Source: Thecamonas trahens ATCC 50062
Taxonomy: Eukaryota; Apusozoa; Apusomonadida; Apusomonadidae
DNA: 36,851 nucleotides
Direction of reading: 5' to 3'
NCBI RefSeq assembly: GCF_000142905.1
Contig: NW_013657615.1
Coordinates: 68,243 to 105,093, forward strand
The notes under the pieces were generated by a model. It had not been told where the DNA came from and ran no database searches. It saw only the letters and a program-made list of their open reading frames with translations. How positions within the stretch are numbered: position 1 is the stretch's first letter; each line of letters opens with the position of its first letter. Both the position numbers and the translations under genes were made by a program. Below, in pieces: positions 1 to 9,100 of this stretch.

Positions 1-1
1 A

Positions 2-556
2 TCGCCCTCGCCCCCACCACCGCCACCGCCCCCACCATCGCCTTTGCCCTCACCGCCACCGCCAATCCCGCCCTCCCCACCGCCACCTTACCCACCGCCA
101 CCCTCCCCACATCCTCGCCCACGCTCACCACCACCGCCACCTCCATCCCCATCGGCTGCTGCCGGAACCGAAGCAGGCGTCCGCCCCACCTCACAGGACT
201 CGAAGACGCCCATGGCGGCAGTGCTTATGGGTGGGGGAGCTACACTCGCTGCGCTCGCCTTTTGCCTTCTTGTTCTTGTTTTCATCCGTCGACGGAGCCG
301 GAGGCCTCCGCTCCCGAAGCCGATGCTGCTGGCAGCTCCGCTGTCACATCCGCTGCCTCCCCCTGTGGTTTCGGCGTCCTCGCCGTCCTCGCCAGCGCTC
401 CCGCATCGATTCGACTCGCCGCGCCCTGCGCCGAGCACGCCGCGGCTGGAGCTGTTATCGCACTCGGCCCACTCGCAAGAGCTCGGCGTCGAGCTCGATG
501 ACAGCTACGCCGTAGACATTGTGCACGAGATTGCATCGCTGTTGTCGTCCGAGTGA
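2..556 (+). CDS. Proline-rich single-pass membrane protein, C-terminal part (5' truncated by window edge)
   Basis: The frame is open from the first bases of the window, so the start lies upstream. The visible part begins with about 50 residues of Ser-Pro(3-9) repeats, like an extensin-type extracellular stalk. A short Ser/Thr/Ala linker follows, then one hydrophobic segment (AAVLMGGGATLAALAFCLLV) closed by an Arg-rich stop-transfer stretch (RRRSRR). About 85 residues of Pro/Ser-rich cytoplasmic tail end in an acidic stretch and a TGA. I infer a type I surface protein with a rigid stalk; the missing N-terminus probably holds any ectodomain. No enzymatic domain is visible. It converges on the SNF5-like gene with 47 bp between the stop codons. 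Family and ligand are unknown. Confidence 0.6.
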   Translation, partial: SPSPPPPPPPPPSPLPSPPPPIPPSPPPPYPPPPSPHPRPRSPPPPPPSPSAAAGTEAGVRPTSQDSKTPMAAVLMGGGATLAALAFCLLVLVFIRRRSRRPPLPKPMLLAAPLSHPLPPPVVSASSPSSPALPHRFDSPRPAPSTPRLELLSHSAHSQELGVELDDSYAVDIVHEIASLLSSE

Positions 557-603
557 CACGCGGCAGGTGCTGGCTTCCGTAAAACAAGTGTGTTACTACT
601 GCA

Positions 604-1478
604 CTACTTGACGTCAGGCACGACGCCGTGGCGGACAAAGTGGTTGCCGCACGACTGGCAGAGCTCGCGGGCGTCGTTAGGCCCGCGGTAGAGCAGCTTT
701 GTGGTCGTACCGCAAGCGGCACACGCCGTCGGCCGCGGCGGCGGCTGGAGGGTCGAGGCGCGGACACGGGTGTGGACCGGGGTAACGGGCTTGGTTCCGC
801 GAGCGATGGGCAGCGGCGGCTGGGCGTAGACCATGTCGAGCATGGTGGCGAGCGACGACGGCGGCGGTGGCGGGCGGGCCTGCGAGAGTGCATACGAGAG
901 AGTCGAGGCCTCAGACGAGCGGTGAGCCATGGAGAGGATCTCGACAACGGCGGTGCCCGGGACAACGTCTGCGGCCTGGGCCTTGGGCTCCACGAGAGCG
1001 TGCTTCTTCATCCAGGCGAGCTCGTCGAGGGTGGCGAGGTCGCGGTCGGCCACGAGCTTGTTGAGGCAGGTGTTGACGGCGTGCGGCGAGAGGTCGCACG
1101 CCGAGAACACCTTGTTCTGCCACTCGTCGAGCGAGAGGTAGGCGACAAAGCCGCGCGGCGTCTCGCGCCAGAACACAGCCATGGCCATGTGCGGCAGGAC
1201 CTCGATGAACCGCCAAACCGGGACTCCGTTAGAGTCGACGATGGGGACGGCCATGGTGGAGAGTGCGTTGCGCGGCGGTGAGCGTGCCCGCGTCCGCGGC
1301 GGCGAGCTGGCCTTGATGGGCGAGATCGACCGGGTCGGCACCGTACCCTTGCTCGGCGACGCCTGCGCCGGCGAGCTCATGTTCGTTGCGTCGGGCGGCA
1401 GCGGGGCCGAGACTGCAGAGCCGGCTGCTTCGCCACCCTGGCCAGCAATGGGCGTGACCGGTGTGGTCGGCGGCGGGT

Positions 1479-1513
<35 letters not shown>

Positions 1514-2511
1514 GCGGCGCGGGCCGGATTGTACGCGGCCTGCTCGTCGGGGCTGAGGTTCTTCCACATGGCCAGCAGGACGGCGTCAAGCGACTCGGGT
1601 GCCATGGAGGCAAACTGCGGGAGGGCGGCGAGCGGGATGCGACGCTCGGTGGCAAAGGCCTGGAAGGCGCGCGAGGTGGGGAGCTTGGGCCGCTTTGCGT
1701 CTGGCCCAGCGTCCTTCATCTCGCTCGGGCGCGGACGCTTTCGCGACGGGCCATGCTCGCCGGCAGACTCGACATGATCGCGGACGCGCTGCAGCGGCGG
1801 GACGGCGGCGTAGTGGAGGGTGGTGTCCGACGGGCGCGGGACGAGGACGTCAACGTCGGGGAACCAGACATCTGCGCCCGAGGTAGCCCTGGTGACCCAA
1901 GACGGGTTGACGTTGGGCAGAGTGACGCGGGAGAGCTTGTCCATCTGACCACGCATGATATGAGCCTCATATGCGTAGATCTGTGAGCGCATGGAGGTGG
2001 CGATGGCGACAGCAAAGGAGGGCGGCAAGCCAAGTTCGGCGGCCATTGCGGTAGCAAAGGGCTGAATGGAGTCCTTGTTGTTGGGCTCATTGAGATCCCA
2101 CTCGATTTGATCACGGAGAGTAACCGAGTCAATCTCAATGTCAATGGTAAGCGGAACTCTGATTTCACCAAAGGCCGGATCTGGGACAAAGAGGGTATAC
2201 TCCTCGACTGCCTTTGAGATAGCAGCCACGACAGCATCAACAAAGGAGAGAGGGAATGATGCCTCTTTGAGCAACTGAGTAGCAAATGCCTTCATCCTCT
2301 CCACATCTACCTCACTTCCATCCCATAGAAACTGTTCATCAATGTTCTTGTCACCACTCTCAAGTGAGACACTCACAGGGAGGAGGCCTGCCAGCTGAGC
2401 CGACGTCGTCGCCGACCAAGCACGTTCCGCCACCATGTCTCCTGCTGTCTCGCTGTCGTTGATAATCACAGGAATGGTGTGCGCACTCACCACGCTCTCT
2501 CCCTCCTGCAT
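604..2511 (-). CDS. SMARCB1: SNF5/SMARCB1-like chromatin-remodelling subunit with HMG-like segment and GATA zinc finger
   Basis: 635 residues. Residues ~43-105 and ~117-185 are the two SNF5 repeats. RPT2 is the clearer: it has PLTIDIEIDSVTLRDQIEWD, then the helical ELGLPPSFAVAIATSMRSQI, and later a DVWFPDVD block where human SMARCB1 has DQWCP. Such proteins are core subunits of SWI/SNF or RSC remodellers in the nucleus. A basic bipartite NLS-like stretch lies at ~257-276. Residues ~281-332 look like the C-terminal half of an HMG box (AMWKNLSPDEQAAYN). A poly-Ala run at ~332-344 comes from a GCG repeat. The C-terminus has a GATA-type finger, C597-X2-C600-X17-C618-X2-C621 (LYRGP...ELCQSCG). Fungal Snf5/Sfh1 relatives can carry a GATA-like finger; the HMG-like part is unusual. 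The ATG at 2511 is the first in frame. SNF5 identity is firm; the HMG call is moderate. Confidence 0.88.
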
Positions 2512-2577
2512 CTTGCCCTGGCCTGTTGACGACGTGGTTGGGGTGGTCGGGGTGGTGGTGGTGGTGGTGGGTGGGGT

Positions 2578-2594
2578 GGGGGGGGGTGGGGGGG
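2578..2594 (-). promoter_or_regulatory. Sense-strand poly-C tract upstream of the SNF5-like gene
   Basis: On the gene's strand this reads C7-A-C9 and lies 67-83 bp before the ATG. It is one of a series of such tracts upstream of starts in this window (see findings). A promoter role is inference only. Confidence 0.35.
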
Positions 2595-2665
2595 TGAGGT
2601 GGTGTCGTCGATGTTACTCTGGGAGGGGAAAGGGAGGCGATCGGCTGAGGGGGTTTTTGGAGCGG

Positions 2666-2797
2666 GTACGATTATTTGTTGTTGGGATTAATTGTTGGGG
2701 TGTGGGGGTGTACGATTATTTGTTGTTGGGATTAATTGTTGGGGTGTGGGGGTGTACGATTATTTGTTGTTGGGATTAATTGTTGGGGTGCGGGGGT
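2666..2797. repeat. 44-bp tandem repeat, three copies
   Basis: Copies begin at 2666, 2710 and 2754 with GTACGATTATTTGTTGTTGG. They are identical apart from one base near the end of copy 3. The repeat is AT-richer than its surroundings and lies between the 5' end of the SNF5-like gene and the 3' end of the phosphoesterase gene. The small frame through it on the + strand is only repeat translation. Confidence 0.9.
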
Positions 2798-2800
2798 GGC

Positions 2801-2835
2801 GTGTGTGTGTCTGTGTGTCTGTCTGTGTGTGTGTT
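2801..2835. repeat. GT-rich imperfect microsatellite
   Basis: Alternating GTGTGT/CTGTCT directly follows the 44-bp repeat and ends 27 bp before the stop codon of the phosphoesterase gene (read on the minus strand). Apart from this and the 44-bp array I see nothing gene-like in 2512-2861. Confidence 0.85.
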
Positions 2836-2861
2836 TGAAGGGAAGGGGAGGGGGAGGGGGA

Positions 2862-4801
2862 TTACGGGAGGAGGATCGACATCTGCCGCTCGAGATAGGC
2901 GGCAGCCTCGCCCTCGGTGAGCGAGCCGGCGTCGAGGGCGGCGAGGACCTCGTGGTGGATGTGGGCCTCGGCAGCATTGTCCGAGCGCGACATGTGGGCG
3001 GCGACACGGATCATGGTGGCCTGGAAGTCGTGGACTGGCTGGTCGGCGAGGTGGGCCAGGTCGGTGGCCGATGGCACATCCGGCACGTCCGGCAGCGTCG
3101 TTGGGCAGTCTGTCCGCGGCGTGGTGAGCGAGACGACCGAGTCAAAGGGCGCGGCCCAGGCATCGCGCTTGGTCAAAGTCTCAGTCAAGCCAAAGATGTT
3201 CTTGAGCGAGGCGTAGAGCGAGGCGTGCGAGAAGCGCGAGGTCGGCTGTGGCTTGACATCGGGCTCGGGCTCGTGGACTACGGTGCCCTTGGGGATGAGC
3301 GGCGAGACGGCGATAAAGGGGACGCGCACGCCGAGGCGGTCAAAGCCAAACGGCGGGCTGGTGGCAACCTTGCCGTCCGGGTTGGGCACGCCGTCGAGGG
3401 GCGTCGGCACATGGTCTGCAAAGCCGCCGTGCTCGTCAAAGGTGATGAGGAAGAGGGTCGAGTCCCACTGCGGCGAGGCGCGGATGGCCTCGTAGATCTT
3501 CTTGATCAGCAGCTCGCCAAGCTTGACGTTGTGGGCCGGATGGTGGTCGTTGGCCGGAATGTCCAGCACGTGGAAGTACTTGGGCTCGAGCCAGGTCAGC
3601 ATCGGCAGGGTGCCGGCGGCAACGTCAGTAAAGAAGTCGTCGAGCGGATGAAAGTGGGTCATGTGGTCGCGAACCTCGCGATTAAAAAAGACGGTGGGAA
3701 AGTCCTCAAAGTAGACGCCGAACGGGTTACGCGCGCTGCCCGACGCCTTGACGTGGTCGTAGAGCGCGTTGAAAATCGACTTGTTCGGCAGACCCTCGAT
3801 GAGCCGCACATTCTCGTTGGTCGACATGCCGTCCGAGGTGCACGCGTAAGCAAAGGCTCGGTTGACCTCGGTCGGTCCGGGCACCGAGGCGTAGAACCGG
3901 TCAAAGACCGCGTACTCTTGCGCCAACGTGAAGAGCACCGGCAGCGTGGCGTTGTGGAAGCAGTCCATAGCCCGGCGCCCGTCCTGGTGAGTCAGCGCAA
4001 GGTCCTCCACAAACCCGTCCATCGTCGCTGGGTACTTGTTCGGCATGTCCGGAATCCGTCCGTGGCCAAACACCTGGTCCGTCGTCCCGGGCACTGAGTG
4101 CTCCGGCGACGGGCCGACGTCCACCGCGTCCTTGGTCACAAACACCTTTTCCGCGCTCGGATCCGACGTGTTCGTCGGGTTGAACTCGCTTCCAGTCAGC
4201 CCGTCGACCTCGGGGTTGAGTTCTTTGAGCCATCCGAGAAAGTGGTCGAACGATCGGTTCTCCATCATGAGGACCACAACCTGTTGGGTGACCAGGGCCG
4301 ATCGAATTATCCAACGTTTGCCATTGATTGACCATCGGCAAAAGGCGTGCGCATGCGTCAGCCACCCCCTCACCGTCAGCAGCATGTCCATAGCGGAGCC
4401 AATAGCGAGCAGAAAAGAGAGCGGAAACGTTGCAAGCAGCCGTCATAGAGTATCATGAGTATATGTATCAACTTGTATCATCTGTAACATACCACATGTA
4501 TGCCTATGCCCGCGTCCAAAGTGGGTCACATGCGGGCAACAAGCGGAAGTTTGGCAGCTCCCGCCGCCCCGCTCCTCTCCCCCCGCCCCCCCCCCCCCCT
4601 CCCACCACCTACAGACAGACAAAACAGGAGAGTGAAGAAGAGAGAACAACGTAGACATTGTTTGTTATATATATATAATATGATGATGAAGATGATGGAT
4701 GGATGTGTACGTACATTCTTGATGGGAGAGCTTGCGTTGGTGATGGGAGAGACAACAAGGACAAGAAGCGCAAGACTGATGACTGTCTGACTCAACTTCA
4801 T
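2862..4801 (-). CDS. Secreted phospholipase C-type phosphoesterase, two exons: complement(2862..4280, 4715..4801)
   Basis: Predicted product 501 residues. Exon 1 encodes a classic signal peptide, MKLSQTVISLALLVLVVSPI, then TNASSPIKN. Exon 2 opens with VVVLMMENRSFDHFLGW, the metal/nucleophile motif of the PF04185 phosphoesterase family (bacterial phospholipase C, acid phosphatase AcpA, plant non-specific phospholipase C). Other family motifs follow: PGPTEVNRAF, ANDHHPAHNV and TFDEHGGFADHVP. The family hydrolyses phosphodiester or phosphomonoester bonds outside the cytoplasm. The splice (donor GTACGT at 4714, acceptor CAACAG ending 4281) is phase 0 on both sides. It rebuilds the usual SPIK-x-VVVLMMENRSFDH context that an unspliced start cannot give. 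An uninterrupted frame from ATG 4391 also exists, but it lacks a signal peptide and adds 37 unrelated residues. Substrate is not determinable. Family firm, gene model strong. Confidence 0.85.
4281..4714 (-). other. Predicted intron of the phosphoesterase gene (434 nt, phase 0)
   Basis: The donor is AAT|GTACGTACAC and the acceptor CACCCAACAG|GTTGTG. The intron holds a (TA)n stretch, a long pyrimidine/purine-biased block and a G14 run on the sense strand (C14 at 4586-4599 on +). I find no other exon inside. Joining the flanks gives a continuous family-like N-terminus. Confidence 0.75.
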
Positions 4802-5237
4802 TCAGTGTGTGTCAGGTGGAAGGCAGGGAGAAGTGGTTGCTGGCGAGGGCGAGGGCGAGGAGGGGGGTCGCCGGGTGGCGATCATTACGAATCGGATCGG
4901 ATTCGGATGAGAGGATGTAAGGATTGAGATGGCTAGATGAGATGGCTATATACGGATTGGGTTTGGGGCGGGGCGGGGGCGGGGTGGGGGGGGGGGGGGC
5001 GGGGGAGTGATGCGCGATGGGAAGCGGCGGCGCTGTTGTTATGGGCCCATTGTCGCGCGACGTTGTTGCCACAGAGGAGAAGCAAAGTGAGGCGAGAGGT
5101 CGGGTGGATAGGCCAACATGAGCAGCCGTGACTCACGCTCCTGCAATCTCGCACATGGTGGGTGGTCGTCCGACTCGGGCCACGGGACCGCGAGTAGGCA
5201 GAAAGACAGGCAGGACGGCGAAGAGAGTGGACCACAG
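4802..5237. other. Intergenic: promoter side of phosphoesterase gene, 3' side of thioredoxin-fold gene
   Basis: The region holds G-rich tracts, including G14 at 4986-4999 (poly-C on the phosphoesterase sense strand, 185-198 bp upstream of its ATG). It also holds a purine-rich (GGGCGA)n patch near 4844-4863. I see no supported gene or tRNA. Short frames here are low-complexity. Confidence 0.5.
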
Positions 5238-5633
5238 CTACAAGACGCCGATGCGGGCAAGGATGACTTCCAGGCGATCGATGGTCGAGACTGAAGCCGA
5301 TGCCACAATCTGGACGCCATCCCAGCCGGGTACGATGACGGGCGGATCAGGAGCAGCATCATGCGGATAGTCAGCCTTGCCAACAACCACAAAGGCCGGC
5401 AGCGAGACTACGCCCAGCTGATCAAGCACCGCTTGGTCCGTCTCATCGATATCCATCTCGTAATAGTGAGAAAATGGCGAACCACGGACAGAGAGCTCGC
5501 GGAAGGCTGGGACGAGCGTCGCCGCCAGCGGAGTCCCGTCCTGGAAGATGTGCACAACAGCCAAGCCCGAGGCAGACAGCCCATCGACAATGTTCTCCAG
5601 CTCGCTTCCTCCAATGCTTCGCGTCGTCATCAC
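5238..5633 (-). CDS. Small thioredoxin-fold protein lacking any cysteine
   Basis: 131 residues, the length of a single thioredoxin domain. The layout is thioredoxin-like. Residues 10-30 are helix then strand (ELENIVDGLSASGLAVVHIF). Residues 57-63 (HYYEMDID) occupy the central strand. Residues 69-85 (VLDQLGVVSLPAFVVVGK) match the conserved 'GVxSxPTFvvfk' strand with the cis-proline at P79. FQDGTPLAAT stands where WCGPCK is expected, and the whole protein has no cysteine, so disulfide exchange is impossible. An extra Pro-rich insertion (~88-103) precedes the last strand. A scaffold or partner-binding role is likely but unproven. It is divergent from the giant LRR gene across a homopolymer-rich spacer. 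ATG 5633 gives a complete first helix and strand. An unrelated alpha/beta fold cannot be excluded. Confidence 0.65.
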   Translation of the reverse strand: MMTTRSIGGSELENIVDGLSASGLAVVHIFQDGTPLAATLVPAFRELSVRGSPFSHYYEMDIDETDQAVLDQLGVVSLPAFVVVGKADYPHDAAPDPPVIVPGWDGVQIVASASVSTIDRLEVILARIGVL

Positions 5634-6101
5634 CGTTCTTTCCTCTCCGCGTCACGTATTGCCAAATACCACCTTCTTGCCTCCTTGCTTGCTCTCGACC
5701 CCGTCGCCCCGTCGCCCCGTCATCGCCTGCAGGTCGCCCAGTCGCCCAGCTCGAGACGACAGGACGATCATCGGGCCGATCAGGGGGGGGGGGGGGGGCT
5801 GGGGGGGGGGAGCTTTGGGGGGGGGGGAGGTAGCAGTCACACAACATGATCAGCCTCGCAGGGTTGAAAATGGTAGCGGTAGCTAGTGCTTGGCCATGAT
5901 CTTGTCGCTTTCAGGCCTGTCGCCAGCATGCCGTCTGGCCTGGACGATCTGCCACAGCTATCGCTCTCTCCTCCGCCCGCCCACTACGTCACCACAGGCG
6001 ACACCACCTAACCCCCCCCCCCCCCCCCCCACCCCCCCCCCTCCTCTCTTCCCTAACCACAGCCTGCTGCGCAAGAAGAAAGAGTTTGTGGTTGGCTTGG
6101 T
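5634..6101. promoter_or_regulatory. Divergent promoter region with paired poly-G and poly-C tracts
   Basis: This is the shared upstream region of the thioredoxin-fold gene (-) and the giant LRR/coiled-coil gene (+). It contains G16, G10 and G11 (5783-5827), which read as poly-C on the minus-strand gene. It also contains C19 and C10 (6012-6041), which read as poly-C on the plus-strand gene. Each gene therefore has C-tracts on its own sense strand. No other gene is visible. Promoter assignment rests on position only. Confidence 0.5.
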
Positions 6102-9100
6102 ATGGAGAGGTTCGCTAATAACTCGCTGGGACCCATTGCGTCTGCAGAGACACGGAGAGCGCTCGGAGCTCTGGCCGAGGAGCGACCGGAGCGACTGTCA
6201 CTGGCGGGGAATGGCTTGGTGGCGGTGCCGGCGTCGGTACTCTCGCTGACATCGTTGACGTGTTTGGATTTGTCTCGGAACGCTCTGCCTTGTTTGCCAT
6301 CATCGTTGACTCGTTTGGATCGCTTGATCGTTCTCCGGGCTCATCACAACGCACTTCGGGCTCTCCCGCCACATCTCCGTCACCTGGCCTGCTTGGAAGA
6401 GCTGGATGTGGCCCACAATGCTCTGACTCTGGTGCCGGATGCGCTGACTGAGCTGCGGGCGCTGAGAGTGCTGAATGTGGCACACAACGCCATCGATCGC
6501 CTGCCCAAGGCGCTGTTCGAACTGCCGCAGCTGGACGTGCTGGACGCCCGCGGCAACCCTGTGGCCGCGACCATGCCGCTCCTGCGCGAGTCTACCAGTG
6601 CAGACGAGGAGAGCAACGACGGCGATGAGACAGAGCTGCTCAGCGACGGATCGTCGTCGGACTGGTGGGCTGGCGATGACCGCGGCGCGAGCGAACTGCG
6701 CAGCGAAGTGACTGCTCTCAAGTCGGAGCTCTCGCTCTGCAAGCACAACGAGTCCGAGCTGAGGCGGCAGGTCGCGCACCAGGACCGGTCGCTCACCGAG
6801 TTGCGAGCGCAGGTGGTGGTGGCACAACAGCAGGCAGCAGCGGCCGACATCCAGGCCCGCAAGCACCGCCAGGTCTGTCCGCTCCACAACGCAGCGGCTA
6901 CAGCTGAGGCCGATGCGGTCCGGGCGCGAGCCGAGGCACTCGACGAGCGGGCGGCCAAGCTTACTGACGCGCTCCGCCGCGAGCGGGCGGCGGCGGTCGG
7001 TCGAAACGAAGAGCTCAGCAGTCTGCGCGCCCAGCTTCGGACGATGCAGGCTGACAATGCGCGGCTTGCTGCCGAGGCTCGCAGTGCGTCGCTGGCCCGA
7101 CTTCGGGCGGCGTCGACGGTGACCCCGATGACGACACCAAGCGCAGCGCCCATGAGGGCCGACGCAGCAACAGCGGCGCAACTCAAGGCTGCACTGGACG
7201 AGCTTGAGGTACTGCGGATGCAGACGCAGACCGCCAACCTGCGGCACGCGACGGAGCTTTCCGAGGCCCAGCACCGAGTGCGTGTGGCCGAGACTCGCGA
7301 GCACGTGTCCAAGGACGTGGTTGGTGGCGCAGCAGCCGAGCTGCGTGCGCAGCTAGTGGTTGTCAACGAGGAGCACGCCAAGGATCGGGTGCGCTGGGCG
7401 CGCGAGCGCGAGCAGCTGGAGGATGCGCTGACTGGAGCGCGGGCGCTGCTGACGGAGCGTGTCGAGGACCAGGTCCGTGTCATGAGGGTGGTGGCACGGG
7501 CAAGACACACGCCTGCCGCTGCTGACGTTGGCGCCCCAGAGCTTTGTGCTGCGCTCGACGCGCTGTCGACGCGACTCGCACCGTTGCGGGAGGTGGCCAA
7601 CTCTCATGCTGTGCCGATGCTGGACGGGAGCGGGTCGCTGGCTTCGGCGGTGGCGTTTGTGGGCGCGCTGGCCGACGAGATGGGTCCGCTGGCTGCAGAG
7701 GCACGGCGCAAGGCAGCCGCCCGAGCACAGAGAAAGAGCGGTGCCAGCGAGCAGGCAGTGTGGGAGCGAGAGCGGGAAGAGCTCCTGGCGCTTGTCGAGT
7801 CGCAAACTGTCCAGATGCGGCAGCTGGCCGACGCGCTCGCTACGGCCGACGCCGACCGGAGTGTTGATGCTCAGGCACTGGAGCATTTGCGGACCCTGGT
7901 GGCGGCCGCCAGTGGGAGGCCAGCCCACGCGTTGACACCCAACGAGCTCATGATGCAGGCGGACGAGATCGCGTTATCGAGCCAGATGGTTCCGCCGGAG
8001 GTGCATGAAGCTGTGACCACACTAGCTGCGGCCGCGGCCGGTGACGATGACGATGGTAGCGTTGTCTCTGCCAATTCTACTCTCTCGCGCGTTTCAAGAA
8101 GTCCCGACGAGGTCGCGCGCAAGGAGCGGCAGCAGCAGATGCGACTCCAGGTCCAGCCTGCTGGAAGCGGCACGAGCAAAGTCGAAGTAGTGCCTGTGCT
8201 GGTCGCTGCTGGAACGAGTGGTGCCACGCCGCACGAGACGGCGGCGCGAGCGGAGAGCACACTCGCTGACGTGCAGGAGCTCCGGTCGCGGATTGTGACG
8301 CTCGAGGCGGAGCTGGAAGCAGCGAGAGACCAGCAGAGCAAAACCGACACTGAGTTGGCGGCGCAGCTGCAGGCCGCTCGCGAGGCGGGGGCGGTGGTCG
8401 AGGTCGAGCTTGCACAGGCAAAGCATGCACTGAGTGTGCTTGTCGGGCGTGGCGAGACCGAGACTGTAACCGAGTCGGAAGCGCTTAGCCTCATGTCAGG
8501 CGAGTCGGTTCTTTCCGAGACGGCGGACGACGCGGCGCGAAAATCGAAAAGAGGCGGCGGCGACTGCGGATGAAGATGCTTAGGGCAGGAAAGTCCGAGG
8601 CTGACATCGAGGCTGCGCTCGCGGCACTAGCCGCAAAAGAGAGCGGACCGAGCATGGCCGAGCTCGTGGCCCAGGCGGAAGCAGCTGCTGGCCAGCGGCT
8701 CGAGCTCGAAGCGGCCGTTGAAGCGCTTCAGCTGCAAGTCGCCGAGCTCGAGGCTGACGCTGAGGTGGCTGCAGTGGCGGAGCGGGCGCGTGCCCAACAA
8801 GCCCAATCGACAGCCGGGCTAGAAGCAGTCTTGGAAGCTGAACGCGAGCGGGTGGCATCGCTGGAAAAGCAGTTGGCTACGGTTGCGCGGAACTCCAAGG
8901 CGGCGAACGAAAGGGTGGCCGAGCTGGAGGCTGCTGTCGCAGAACCGACCACACGGACCGCCGAGCTTGAGACGCAGCTTGCCGCCGCGACGGCAGCGCT
9001 GGCCAAGGTCGTGGGCGTGACGCCGGCGGCGTCTGAGACGATGAGTGTGATGTCGAGCGAGTCTGCGATGTCTGCGATTTCTGTCTCGGACACTCCAGAC

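Noticed and set aside
2465-2503. GTGAGT...CGACAG in the first codons of the SNF5-like gene as a possible intron
   Set aside because: It would be only about 38 nt and the unspliced frame is open.
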